Below, piece after piece: positions 36,184 through 45,490 of a stretch of 64,000 nt of DNA (its first letter is position 1; each line of letters opens with the position of its first letter). Source of the stretch: Methanosarcina sp. KYL-1. Lineage in GTDB: Archaea; Halobacteriota; Methanosarcinia; Methanosarcinales; Methanosarcinaceae. The notes under the pieces were generated by a model. It was given only the letters and a program-made list of their open reading frames with translations. It was not told the origin of the DNA and ran no database searches. The position numbers were made by a program, and so were the translations under genes. The stretch is taken from contig NZ_VOUA01000009.1 in assembly GCF_024372725.1 (NCBI RefSeq), forward strand, positions 39,289 to 103,288. The letters run 5' to 3'.

Positions 36184-37812
36184 ATGCCTATAATAACCTT
36201 GCAGTACGACGACCTCGAAAAACTCACGGGAACCGATAAGGAAACCATCATTAAACGGGCGCCCATGATCGGGGCCGATATCGAAAGGATCGAAGAAGAT
36301 TACATTGATATCGAGTTTTTCCCTGACCGGCCGGACCTCTACAGTGTGGAGGGAGTAGCCAGGGCAATGCGGGGCTTCCTGGACCTTGAGACCGGGCTTC
36401 CCGAATACGGGGCAAAGCCTTATGAGGTTTCCATATCCGTAAGCGAGGATATCCTGAAGATCAGGCCCTTCCTCGGGTGTGCGGTTGTGCGCGGGGTCAG
36501 CTTTAACTCCGAGTCTATCAAGTCCCTGATGGACCTGCAGGAGGACCTGCACTGGGGGCTCGGGCGGAACCGGAAAAAAGTCTCAATCGGCGTCCATGAC
36601 CTCAGGAACGTAAAGCCGCCTTTCAGGTACATGGCAGTTGACCCGGGCTTTGAGTTCGTGCCCCTGGACTACACCGAAAAGATGAGCATGACCGAAATCC
36701 TGGAAAAGCACCCCAAAGGCACCAGGTTCGCCCACCTTGTCCAGGGCTTTGACAAATACCCGATCATCCTGGACGCCCAGGACAACGTGCTGTCCTTCCC
36801 GCCCATCATCAACGGGACTCTTACATCCGTGACCGAAAAGACCACCGACCTTTTCATCGACGTAACGGGCCTCGGGGAAGCCGTCTACACGGCCTTAAAC
36901 ATCGTGGTAACAGCCCTTGCCGAGCGGGGCGGGCAGATCGAGTTTGTCCGGGTTATCCGGCCCGGAGGCGAAGAAATGGTCCTCCCCAACCTCGAACCCG
37001 AAACCAGGCTCCTTACGAAGGCCGAGGTAAAGTCCCTGCTCGGCATGGAACTTTCCGCAGAAGAGATCGTAAAGCAGCTTGAAAGGATGCGCTTCGGGGC
37101 AAAAGCCCTTGACGAAGAGACCGTTGAGGTAAAGGTGCCAGCCTACAGGGCAGATATCCTGCACAACTTCGACCTGATCGAGGACATCGCCAAAGGCTAC
37201 GGCTACGACAAAATCAAGGGCAAGGTCCCCGAGACCTACACCGCAGGCAAGTCCCACCCGATTTCCCTCATGCGTTCCTCGTTAAACGCAATCCTTGTGG
37301 GGCTCGGCTACTATGAGGTCATGCCCTTCACCCTCACCAGTGAAAAAATCAATTTCGAGAACATGCGCAGGCCAAAGACGGACGATGTCACCTACGTGCT
37401 CCACCCGATCAGCGAAGACCAGACAATGGTCAGGACAATGCTTCTCCCGAACCTCCTGGAAATTCTCGCCTTAAACCAGCACAGGGAACTTCCCCAGAAG
37501 ATCTTCGAGGTAGGAGAGATCGCAACCCACGGGGAAACCGGCCAGCACGCAGCTGCAGTCTCCATCCACCCGCAGGCGAACTTCACGGAAGTCTACGAAG
37601 TAGTAGACGCCCTCATGCGGGAACTTATGCTCCCCTACGAAGTAAAAGAGTCCGAAGACCCGGCTTTCCTTGAAGGAAGAAGGGCCGATGTCTACGTCAG
37701 AGGCAAAAAAATAGGGGTCTTTGGGGAATTCCACCCGGAAACCATCAACAATTTCGAGCTCGGATACGCCGTTGTCGGATTTGAGATCGACCTGAAAGAC
37801 CTCATAGCGTAA
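36184..37812 (+). CDS. pheT: Phenylalanine-tRNA ligase beta subunit
   Basis: A 542-residue archaeal-type PheT, the usual length. It has the B1 region near the N-terminus, B3/B4 with [10 protein letters not shown], the B5 DNA-binding-like domain ([21 protein letters not shown]), and the catalytic-fold remnant [27 protein letters not shown]. It pairs with PheS (not in window) to charge tRNA-Phe. Codon use is GC-rich and typical of highly expressed genes here. Confidence 0.96.
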   Translation: MPIITLQYDDLEKLTGTDKETIIKRAPMIGADIERIEEDYIDIEFFPDRPDLYSVEGVARAMRGFLDLETGLPEYGAKPYEVSISVSEDILKIRPFLGCAVVRGVSFNSESIKSLMDLQEDLHWGLGRNRKKVSIGVHDLRNVKPPFRYMAVDPGFEFVPLDYTEKMSMTEILEKHPKGTRFAHLVQGFDKYPIILDAQDNVLSFPPIINGTLTSVTEKTTDLFIDVTGLGEAVYTALNIVVTALAERGGQIEFVRVIRPGGEEMVLPNLEPETRLLTKAEVKSLLGMELSAEEIVKQLERMRFGAKALDEETVEVKVPAYRADILHNFDLIEDIAKGYGYDKIKGKVPETYTAGKSHPISLMRSSLNAILVGLGYYEVMPFTLTSEKINFENMRRPKTDDVTYVLHPISEDQTMVRTMLLPNLLEILALNQHRELPQKIFEVGEIATHGETGQHAAAVSIHPQANFTEVYEVVDALMRELMLPYEVKESEDPAFLEGRRADVYVRGKKIGVFGEFHPETINNFELGYAVVGFEIDLKDLIA

Positions 37813-37934
37813 AAAGGATAAAATAGCATAAAATGACTAAAATTTAGAGGGTCAATTTTTTTCTTGATCCTCTTTTCTCAATCTTTTTTAATTTCTATTC
37901 AATTTCATTCAATTTCCCTTCCCTTTCCTTTCCT

Positions 37935-38561
37935 TTACCTTTCCCGCAGCATCCTTTCCATTTCGGCTGCGATTTTCCTGACTTCAGGTATTTCTTCGGC
38001 TTCGGCCAGCCTGTACACGAGTTCGAGCATCCTTCCTCGCAGGGTTTCCAGGTCTTCAAGGGCGAAGTTCAGGTCGTTAAGAAGGGCTCCGATACTTTTT
38101 GTCTTCAGGAATATGGAAAGTTTTTCGGGATCGGCCTCTATCGGGGAGAGCGTTTCCGGGGAATTCAGGTCGACTTCGTATTCTTCTTCGAAGTCCCCTT
38201 TGGGGAGGGTTTTCATCCACCTGACGTTTCGGACATGGCTAACAAAATTGCTGACCTGCCTGTACTCGTAGTCCCCGCTAACCCTTCCTACAAGCACCTC
38301 GTTCCGGGTTTTGAGGGGGACTGCCACAAGGTCTCCTTTCTTTATTTCGTGCATAAAGGAGCAGATCTCCCCTGCCCAGGCCCCGCAGCGCTCATCGGGC
38401 ATGCCGGGGTATTTTTCAAGCATGAGCTTTTTCATTTGGGCTTCTTCTTTTACTCCGGCCAGGTCCGGAAACTCGGACCACCCTATTGTGATTATGCTGT
38501 TTTCCAGAATTGCCTCTTCGTCTTCCTGTGTGCCTGCGGCTTTGAGCAACCAGAATTTCAT
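37935..38561 (-). CDS. Stand-alone EVE/Mrr-N-like PUA-fold protein
   Basis: A 208-residue protein. The N-terminal 110 residues (MKFWLLKAAGTQEDEEAILENSIITIGW ... HEIKKGDLVAVPLKTRNEVLVGRVSGDYEY ... HVRNVRW) resemble the PUA/EVE-like domain found fused to Mrr-type restriction nucleases, where it reads modified bases. Here no nuclease domain follows; instead residues about 140-208 are helical and charged. It could be a DNA- or RNA-modification reader with a separate partner. GAGAGGGAAA precedes the ATG. No restriction gene lies nearby. Confidence 0.6.
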   Translation of the reverse strand: MKFWLLKAAGTQEDEEAILENSIITIGWSEFPDLAGVKEEAQMKKLMLEKYPGMPDERCGAWAGEICSFMHEIKKGDLVAVPLKTRNEVLVGRVSGDYEYRQVSNFVSHVRNVRWMKTLPKGDFEEEYEVDLNSPETLSPIEADPEKLSIFLKTKSIGALLNDLNFALEDLETLRGRMLELVYRLAEAEEIPEVRKIAAEMERMLRER

Positions 38562-38712
38562 TTTTGTTTCCCTCTCTTAACTTTATTTCGGACTTTAATG
38601 CCATTTATCTGACCCCGTTTATGCATGTAAGGTTAATTAATGGTTCTCCTGCTTCGGTGGGGCTTTGAGTAATAAAAGCTTTTTAAACCTGAGTCCCATA
38701 AAACCGGTAAGC

Positions 38713-39747
38713 ATGAATCAAAAAGTCTTTGTCGGGGTCGACGGGTGCAGTGCTGGCTGGTTTGCTGTGTTTCTAACTGAACAGGCAGGGAAAAATTTCG
38801 ATTGTCGGATCTGTGATAGTGAGATCTGTGATAGTGAGATCTGTGATAGTGAGATCTGTGATGATGGGAACTGCGATGGTAAGATATTTGAAGGTGAGAA
38901 CTGCGGGTGGGAGCTGGGTGTTTTCCCCCGTTTTTCTGCCCTTTGTGACTTCCTGAAAGACAAATACGAAGACTATGAGCCCCTTGTCCTGATCGACATC
39001 CCCATCGGCCTGAAAGCCGGGGGGACAGGGGAGAGGCTCTCGGACCTGGGCGCCCGCAAAGTCTTAGCGGCCCGGAAGTCCAGCATCTTTCCCGTGCCCT
39101 GTCGGGAGGCTGTTTACACGGAAACTTACGAAAAAGCCTGTGAAGTCAATGAGAGGCTTACAGGAAAACGCATCTCGAAGCAGGCCTGGAACATACTTCC
39201 AAAAATCCGGGACGTGTACGGTTTTCTTCTCGAAAATGAGGAGTTCCGGCCCTTGGTGTGGGAGGTGGGACCTGAAATATGTTTCCAGGCCTTTGCAGGC
39301 CGCCCGATGAAGTACTCAAAGAAGCAGGAAGAAGGCTTTATCGAGAGGAAAGAAGTCCTGAATAAAATCCTGAAAACGGCCTGTTCACCTGTGAATGGGC
39401 TTCCCGGGGAAAGGCTGCATGTTAATGGGTTGCCTGCGGAAGGGATGCATATGATGCATATGAATGATATGCCTGCGGTTAAGTTGCCTGTGAATGATAG
39501 AATTTTGGATGATACGCCTGTTGACCGATTCACCGACGTTGCCCTTTCAAGGTACAGGCGAAAGGACCTCGCAAAAGATGACATTCTTGATGCCCTTGCT
39601 GCGGCCTTAACTGCAAAAATGGGGGCTTTATACGGGTTTGAGTATGTGCCGGAAGAGCCTGATACTGACGCTGAAGGTTTGCGAATTCAGGTAGTTTACT
39701 GTGATTATTTTCCAAAGGTTACAGGTATTTCAGGAAGGAAAAGGTAA
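38713..39747 (+). CDS. DUF429 family protein (predicted RNase H-fold nuclease)
   Basis: A 344-residue protein with FVGVDGCSAGWFAV (first acidic position), LIDIPIGL and a C-terminal DDILDALAAAL typical of DUF429, predicted to be a nuclease of RNase H fold. Two family-atypical insertions come from tandem repeats: DSEIC-type repeats near residues 33-55 (15-bp units, 38808-38866), and VNGLP/MHMND-type repeats near 230-270. The ATG at 38713 fits the domain start; the frame extends to TTG 38665 without support. Confidence 0.75.
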   Translation: MNQKVFVGVDGCSAGWFAVFLTEQAGKNFDCRICDSEICDSEICDSEICDDGNCDGKIFEGENCGWELGVFPRFSALCDFLKDKYEDYEPLVLIDIPIGLKAGGTGERLSDLGARKVLAARKSSIFPVPCREAVYTETYEKACEVNERLTGKRISKQAWNILPKIRDVYGFLLENEEFRPLVWEVGPEICFQAFAGRPMKYSKKQEEGFIERKEVLNKILKTACSPVNGLPGERLHVNGLPAEGMHMMHMNDMPAVKLPVNDRILDDTPVDRFTDVALSRYRRKDLAKDDILDALAAALTAKMGALYGFEYVPEEPDTDAEGLRIQVVYCDYFPKVTGISGRKR

Positions 39748-39833
39748 GATGACAGAAGAAAAGATAAGGTTAAAGGGAGAAAAGATAAGGTGGCAGGGTA
39801 ACGTCAAAGGGGCTTCTGGCATTGAATCCTATA

Positions 39834-40643
39834 TTATCCGTGAATTACGGTGAAGAACCCTTTTTCGTCCAGGGGTTCGGACATATCCCTGTAATGCATG
39901 AAAAGCTCTTTTCCCCACTGCAAAGCCTTTTCTTCGCAGCAAAGGAGCATGCAGTCCCTTAATTTTCCTGTGTTTTCCAGAAGCTTCAGGACCATGAACC
40001 TATCTGTCACAACGAGTGAGGGCAATTTTACCGGTTTTTGGCAGATGAATATTTTTGAGTTTTCCGGTTTAGACAGCCTGGCTGCCTCTTCCGGGAAATC
40101 CTGAAACAGGCGTTCGGCAACTATTTCAGTCATGCAGAGAGTCAATTCCGCACCATTTTCTGCAATGTCTGCGTAGAGGGTTGGGGATTCCGGGTGGAAA
40201 TAGGAGACGAAAGTCAGGACTTCTTTTGATTTCAGGATATTTTCCAGGAAAAAGTCAGGGGTTTCAAACATGTGTTCGGCATCAGGTTCCAGTATTTCAT
40301 ATTTACCCAGTTCTTCGATCCTTTCCAGGAGGTTTTCAGGGATTGCAGTAAGGTCATGCTCTGTCCAGTAATCGATATTTCCCTCGACCACCTCCAGCGT
40401 ATCCACCAGGCCCTGCATGTTTTCGACTATTATTTCCCCGATGTCGGATAATCTCAAAACTCCCTTTTCTTCAAGGACAAGAAACGAACTTTTAATTTTC
40501 TTTATGTGCGGCTGGATAGAAGCGGAATCAACGTTAAGCTTCTTTTTGATTTCATCTATAGACTTCGGTTCTTCTTTAAGGAGAAGCAGAAGCTCTTTTC
40601 TTTTTTCCGAGAATAAGGTAAGTTCAATCAATGGCTGTTTCAT
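39834..40643 (-). CDS. Msr-type winged-helix transcriptional regulator (DUF1724)
   Basis: A 269-residue ArsR-like regulator: a winged helix at about 5-80 (KRKELLLLLKEEPKSIDEIKKKLNV) and a DUF1724/FilR1 ligand domain after about 120. The family (COG4742) is expanded in Methanosarcina, where Msr members control methyltransferase and other genes. A paralogue lies at 53370-54206. It is divergent from the formylglycine-enzyme-like gene about 400 bp away. Confidence 0.85.
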   Translation of the reverse strand: MKQPLIELTLFSEKRKELLLLLKEEPKSIDEIKKKLNVDSASIQPHIKKIKSSFLVLEEKGVLRLSDIGEIIVENMQGLVDTLEVVEGNIDYWTEHDLTAIPENLLERIEELGKYEILEPDAEHMFETPDFFLENILKSKEVLTFVSYFHPESPTLYADIAENGAELTLCMTEIVAERLFQDFPEEAARLSKPENSKIFICQKPVKLPSLVVTDRFMVLKLLENTGKLRDCMLLCCEEKALQWGKELFMHYRDMSEPLDEKGFFTVIHG

Positions 40644-41039
40644 TTTATTTCACTAAATACTCGATTTGCTTGAATCCCTTTTTAAGCCTTAAAAACTTTT
40701 TCATTTTCTAAATATATTTATCCTCTTTAGTCATATTTATTATTTTTTATCAGTTGTTGTTTTTAGCTGGATTCATTTAGATAGTTCTGTCCTTTATATA
40801 AAGCCTGCAGGTAGAAAAATCCTTATCAATGTTCCAGATCTTCATTTTTATGGAACTGATCCGGTGAAGAATGAGATCAGGAAAAGGCAGGGCTATACTG
40901 GAAAAAGGATGGATATCCCGGAAAAATGAAAAGTGAAAAGAAAGGAAATAAAAACCCGAACGAACACTTCTTAGTTCTTAATAATTCTCTTAATAGTTCT
41001 TTATAATTCTTAATACTCCTTATATCATTCAACCTGACG

Positions 41040-41807
41040 GTGAGAACCCTGAATTCAGACCGAACATTTCCCGGAACTTTTGAGAACTCAATCGGAATGA
41101 AATTTGTCCTGATTCCTCCTGGAGAATTCGACATGGGCTCCCCTTCCCGCGAAAAGCGCAGGAAACTCTGGGAAAGCCCCGTGCACAGGGTAGCTATCAA
41201 AAAGCCCCTTTACCTTGGCAGCTGCCCTGTTACGCAGGAGCAGTGGCAGCGGATTATGGGGAATAATCCCTCTTATTTCAAAGGTTCCCGGCTGCCGGTG
41301 GAAAATGTCTCCTGGGAAGAAGTACAGGCTTTTCTCAGGAAACTCAACACAATGGAAAAAACCTACGAGAGTGGCCCGGAGTACCGCCTGCCCACAGAAG
41401 CCGAATGGGAGTACGCCGCCAGGGCCGGGACCTCTACCAGTTACTTCTTCGGGGACGAAGCTTCCACACTCCTTGAATATGCCTGGTTCCTGGAAAACTC
41501 CGGGCTTGCTACCCACCCCACAGGCCTGAAGAAGCCCAACCCCCTGGGCCTTTATGATATGTACGGAAACGTCGGGGAATGGGTCCAGGACGAGTACCAC
41601 ATCAGCTACAAAGGCGCCCCCTCAGACGGCAGGGCCTGGGAAAGCTCCTTTTCCAGCGTATCCGTTCCTGTGAGGGTGAGGAGGGGAGGCGGCTGGAACG
41701 GAAATGCCGGCTGCTGCCGCTCGGCCGAGAGGCTTTTTGCGGCTCAGAACAGCCGCTTAAACAGCCTGGGGTTCAGGGTAGTGAAAGATGTGATCCGGGG
41801 TAGGTAA
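41040..41807 (+). CDS. Formylglycine-generating enzyme (SUMF1/FGE-sulfatase)-domain protein
   Basis: A 255-residue protein almost entirely one FGE-sulfatase domain: FVLIPPGEFDMGS, PVTQEQWQRIMGNNPSYF, RLPTEAEWEYAARAG, NPLGLYDMYGNVGEWVQD, RVRRGGGWNG and SLGFRVV. True FGE oxidises a sulfatase cysteine; many bacterial and archaeal members lack that activity. Two cysteines lie in GNAGCCRSAER, where the active-site region is expected. The GTG at 41040 has no ribosome site; a TATA-like CCTTATATCA at 41017-41026 suggests a leaderless message. Confidence 0.85.
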   Translation: MRTLNSDRTFPGTFENSIGMKFVLIPPGEFDMGSPSREKRRKLWESPVHRVAIKKPLYLGSCPVTQEQWQRIMGNNPSYFKGSRLPVENVSWEEVQAFLRKLNTMEKTYESGPEYRLPTEAEWEYAARAGTSTSYFFGDEASTLLEYAWFLENSGLATHPTGLKKPNPLGLYDMYGNVGEWVQDEYHISYKGAPSDGRAWESSFSSVSVPVRVRRGGGWNGNAGCCRSAERLFAAQNSRLNSLGFRVVKDVIRGR

Positions 41808-41865
41808 AAGTCTCCGTTTAACTTATTCAATTTCCTTAATTTCTTTAACTTCTTTATTATTTCTT

Positions 41866-42000
41866 TTTCATTTCTTGTGGTGAGGCGCCGCCAGGCAAGC
41901 TGGCGGAGGTGTTTTATATCATTTAGATTGAAAAACGGTTTCCGGGGTCAATGAAAGTATTTCTTGGAAAAGGTTGGGTATTTCTCTATATCATTCAGCT
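41866..42000 (+). repeat. GCCGCCAG-hairpin repeat, copy 1
   Basis: TTTCTTGTGGTGAGGCG precedes the hairpin CCGCCAG (41888-41894) / CTGGCGG (41900-41906), followed by TATATCATTTAGATTGAAAA, then ACGGTTTCCGGGGTCAAT and AAGTATTTCTTGGA. The same order recurs at 47194 and 63521. Confidence 0.8.
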
Positions 42001-42533
42001 TTCTTGATAGCCTACGTATCCGGTCGTATGGTTTTGGCCTTTGTTTTTCTTCTGCTGGCAGGCTGGCTGCAGCCGCATGCGAGGAGGGAAAAAAGGCCAT
42101 ATAGAGATCGTTTTCGGATATTCCGGAATATCAACTGATTATAGTTAAGAACAGAATTCGTTTGTCTTAAAAAAGCGGAAGAAATCTGGTTTCAGGCAGG
42201 TATATACATGTAAAACCCCGCCGGTTTTATTTTGCACCTTCTGCCCCCGCCTGCTTTATTCACAGACAGGGACAAAAACAGATCTCAGGTGCTGCAGACA
42301 TATTTAGGAGGCTTTTCTGAGTATTTGTGTCTGTTTCAAGTAGAGACACTTATTGAGACAAACATCTATACGTCTTTCATATATTTAACACTTTTGTATA
42401 AATTCGTGATACTAGGTGATAAGTATCTTCATTTTATTATTACATCTCCTATGTGCCGGGATCACCCTATAAACAGCTATGTGCTAAGTGATATCCTGTT
42501 TCAAGAAGGCCCATTTCAGGAAGATCCTGCGGT
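42001..42533. other. Gap without recognisable gene
   Basis: Contains GC-rich sequence to about 42070 and AT-rich sequence after 42300. A 103-codon frame at 42232-42543 is low-confidence and overlaps the MBL gene end. Confidence 0.5.
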
Positions 42534-43523
42534 TCATTCCTGAGCTTCTAAATTCTCTCCGAACGTATAGGTCGTCCCGACCGTGTTGAGAATGAATTGC
42601 TCAGGCAGTTCTTCGGCGAAGCGGTTGATAGCTTTCCAGCCTGTACAGTGCATGGGCACGACGTAATCGGGGTTGATGCGTTTCAGTTCGTTAATTGTGG
42701 GCTGGATGATCGGGTCAAAGAGCTGCCCGGTCAGGTGGAAGCCTCCCAGGACTGCATGGACCTTTTCGGTCCCGGTGATTTTCTTTGCGTGCTCGATGGT
42801 ATTGATAATCCCTGCATGGGCACAGCCGCTGATGACAACAAGCCCTTTGCCTTTGAGTTGTACCACAAGCCCCTGGTCATCCAGGAAGGGGTCGTAAACC
42901 CAGTTTCCGTCGATTTTTGCCTCAGCCCAGGGGAACCCTTTTTCGAATGGGATTGTGCGTTCCACTTCCCCGGTCGTGTGGACGAGCCCTCCGGCAAGCG
43001 GCAGGGCCTTTTCGGATTTGATGGGAAGAGCCCCGGCTTCTTTCAGGGCGCCTTCTTCAAGTGCAGGGATGGGGACAGGGCGCCCGATTGCCGGGATATT
43101 CAGGCGGCGTTCAAGAAAGGCATCGGGGTGGAGGTAAAGCGGGACTTTTTCATTCCTCTCTTTGCTTACCATTTTCAGGAACTCGAAAAGCCCGAGAAAA
43201 TGGTCGGGGTGCCCGTGGCTCAGGACAACGGCTTCGATGCTGCTAGGCTCAGCCTTCAGGAGCTTTGCGTTATGAAGAAGGCAGGCAGGAGTAACAGCCG
43301 CATCCATCAGCACGGTATGTTCTTCGTCCCCTGCATATACTTTTATTAAACAGGAAAGCCCGTGCTCTGCGAGAAGTATATGCGGGAGAGGTAACTGCGG
43401 CCTCCTGTACACGTCCGTGTGCTCTGTCAGTAACATGTCCGTGTAATTATCCATCAGGATCGTTACTTCAAGCCGGTCGGCTTCCCTAATGTTCAGCCCA
43501 TCCTTATTAACATCTTCAGGCAC
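42534..43523 (-). CDS. MBL-fold metallo-hydrolase, COG1237-type
   Basis: A 329-residue metallo-beta-lactamase-fold protein. The metal motif SHGHPDH is at 102-108; further ligands are in ISGCAHAGIINTIEHA and PMHCTGW. These match the COG1237 group, which includes the enzyme making 4-(beta-D-ribofuranosyl)aminobenzene-type pterin precursors of methanopterin; the exact substrate cannot be read from sequence. It is monocistronic. Confidence 0.8.
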   Translation of the reverse strand: MPEDVNKDGLNIREADRLEVTILMDNYTDMLLTEHTDVYRRPQLPLPHILLAEHGLSCLIKVYAGDEEHTVLMDAAVTPACLLHNAKLLKAEPSSIEAVVLSHGHPDHFLGLFEFLKMVSKERNEKVPLYLHPDAFLERRLNIPAIGRPVPIPALEEGALKEAGALPIKSEKALPLAGGLVHTTGEVERTIPFEKGFPWAEAKIDGNWVYDPFLDDQGLVVQLKGKGLVVISGCAHAGIINTIEHAKKITGTEKVHAVLGGFHLTGQLFDPIIQPTINELKRINPDYVVPMHCTGWKAINRFAEELPEQFILNTVGTTYTFGENLEAQE

Positions 43524-43870
43524 TCTTTAACACCTTCAACAATATTTAATTAATTTAAATGTAATTTTTCCTCAAACTTTCTCTCAAACAGCCTGTTTTT
43601 TCAACTTTTCCAGTAGGCTACACAGGGTTGAAGGTCGGGAAACTTGATAAGTTTTTCAAAAACAGCTGTACTGGAATTGGCAGCGTCTCTATATCTATTG
43701 ATTTTCAAAATTTGCTGTATCGGTATCGGCAAGATTTCAAAAAATCCGATATTTTGGATAATTCAATGAAATTTTAATCCAGATGAAAAGGATTTGATCC
43801 GGTTATCCCGGACTGACAGGACAGGGCGACCTTAATTTCCCTTTTAAGTAATCCCAAAAACCTCTTTTTG

Positions 43871-43930
43871 AGTTGCTTTTCAGGTACCGGCACTCTCACC
43901 GATCTCGAAGACGACCGGCTTATCCAGAAA
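43871..43930 (-). repeat. CCGG-hairpin repeat, copy 8
   Basis: Minus strand: GATAAGCCGGTCGTC / GAGATCGGTGAGAGTGCC then GGTACCTGAAAAGCAA, the tail shared with copy 11. It pairs divergently with copy 9. Confidence 0.62.
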
Positions 43931-44199
43931 ATACACTTTAATGGATAAAAATCGGAATCCATTGACAGAGAAAGCATACATGAAATTCTCCGAATGACAG
44001 GCACAAATAATGAAAGTACTGGAGAACACTTTCATGCCAAATACAGCATGCTTGCTCAAAAATTCATTCCTGTGACTTACCGGAATATTGTGTTTAGAGC
44101 AGGACTTCGAAGGCAGAATCTTGAGAGCAAGAAGTCAAAAGCAGGATGGAAAATCAGAGTTTAGAGCTCTCCCCGTCGGCAGTTTATTTTTCAATCATT
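43931..44199. other. Centre between divergent hairpin repeats 8 and 9
   Basis: A plus-strand frame from ATG 43994 gives 56 residues (HFHAKYSMLAQKFIPVTYRN...), open further upstream without a start; it could be a gene remnant. No family recognised. Confidence 0.35.
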
Positions 44200-44262
44200 T
44201 TTTCTCAGTGAATTCGAAAAAGACCGGTCGTGCAGGCACGACCGGTGAGAGTCCCGGGAACA
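44200..44262 (+). repeat. CCGG-hairpin repeat, copy 9
   Basis: TTCTCAGTGAATTCGAAAAA, perfect stem CCGGTCGTGC-AG-GCACGACCGG, GTGAGAGTCCCGGGAACA. The upstream GGCAGTTTATTTTTCAATCA is also found (with one change) before copy 1. Confidence 0.7.
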
Positions 44263-44439
44263 ATACAAAGCTCCGGACCGGAATTAATTTGGGGTCAGAA
44301 ATCGGTCACATGCCGGGGACCTGTTCCAGAAAAAAGCAGAATTTCTACGAAGCCAATATTTCCGACATTATTCAAGCAATCCGATATTTCCGATATATTC
44401 AATAAATTTCTTTTGAAAGGGGAGGTTATTAGCAGAGAG

Positions 44440-45060
44440 TTATGATTGCGAATCCCCCATCAGGTAGCCGCCAAACCCTGTGACCCAGAGCAGGATAGGG
44501 TATGCAATCCACCTCTCCAGTCCTCCCAGGCCCAGTGCTGCAAAGGGGCTTGTCTCTCCCATAAAATAATAGAGAAACAGGTCAAGGAGCGCAATTCCTC
44601 CAAGTGCTACCGAGAAATAGCTCAGCGGTGCTCTTTCCACCCTGGAGCTTGCAATTGCCGATACTCCGCCTGCAACGAAGGCGAGAAGTGCAAAGATTCC
44701 GTGGATGTCCCCATAGCTCCCATTGAAGGTTCCTACTCCGAGGACCCCGGTCCCGAATAAACCCAGGGAACAGGTGACTGCGCGGTTCCCGAATACCCGG
44801 TGAATGCAGTAAGCGGCAGCGATGATCAGGATCCCGGAAACGGCCATTGTAGCCCCAAAGATGGTTGAAGAAGGCTGCATGATGATGCTGTTTGGCGGTT
44901 CCGTTGCACCCAGGTCGCTTATCATGTTCTGCGACGTGCTGTACCCGGGATAGAGAGTCTCAGCCGTAATGATCCCCAGGAAAGCCAGCACGCCCGTAAT
45001 GAACAGCAGCGCTCCGGCAATGTTCCGGTACTGCATATTTGTTTGAGATTTGTCAACCAT
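44440..45060 (-). CDS. DUF998 family membrane protein
   Basis: A 206-residue protein with six predicted membrane segments and the DUF998 features YPGYSTSQNMISDLGATEPPNS in the first outer loop and GNGTFNGSYGDIHG-like sequence (GVGTFNGSYGDIHG). DUF998 proteins are distantly related to CREG/acid-ceramidase-like membrane families but have no assigned role. It is alone between a repeat-rich gap and a decayed methyltransferase. Confidence 0.82.
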   Translation of the reverse strand: MVDKSQTNMQYRNIAGALLFITGVLAFLGIITAETLYPGYSTSQNMISDLGATEPPNSIIMQPSSTIFGATMAVSGILIIAAAYCIHRVFGNRAVTCSLGLFGTGVLGVGTFNGSYGDIHGIFALLAFVAGGVSAIASSRVERAPLSYFSVALGGIALLDLFLYYFMGETSPFAALGLGGLERWIAYPILLWVTGFGGYLMGDSQS

Positions 45061-45141
45061 AGCAATCTGATAAGCCCAAGTATACCCGGATATTTATTCG
45101 TTACGTTGGGCTGTTTTTCCCGAGTTCCTCTGCACCTTTCA

Positions 45142-45490
45142 TTAAATCTTTCTTCCAGCCACCGCTATCCAGTCCCCGCCTTCCGCGTACTCGTTCCCCG
45201 AAAGGTTGTTCCAGACCTGTTCGACTTCAAACCCGTTCTGCTCAAGCACCCAGCTTATGTCTCGAGGGAATAGTCATGCAGCCAGGTCTGTAGGTCTTTA
45301 CTGTCCCGTCCTCGTCTGCAACGATGTACTGGTCCATCCAGGTGTCATTTTCCGGGTAGTCAACCCCCTCTTCCAGCACAAGGTGCTTCCCGGACCTCCA
45401 GAACCCACCTTCGGAGACATACCACCTGTTCTTGAGCCCAGCCCTCATTCGAAGAGCCCGTGCGGACACGTCGAAGATAAAAAGCCCGTC
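45142..45490 (-). pseudogene. Truncated and frameshifted SAM-dependent methyltransferase
   Basis: Minus-strand translation gives GLFIFDVSARALRMRAGLK ... GTVKTYR in one frame, TWLHDYSLET in a second and ISWVLEQNGFEVEQVWNNLS ... DWIAVAGRKI to a TAA in a third, so two frameshifts lie near 45287 and 45262. This is the C-terminal third of a class I methyltransferase (the LFIFDV strand to the end). The N-terminal SAM-binding half is missing; the homology begins right after the stop of the upstream DUF4143 ATPase gene, suggesting that gene replaced or interrupted it. Confidence 0.65.

Noticed and set aside
42232..42543. 103-codon plus frame
   Set aside because: No ribosome site, odd composition, overlaps the end of the MBL gene.
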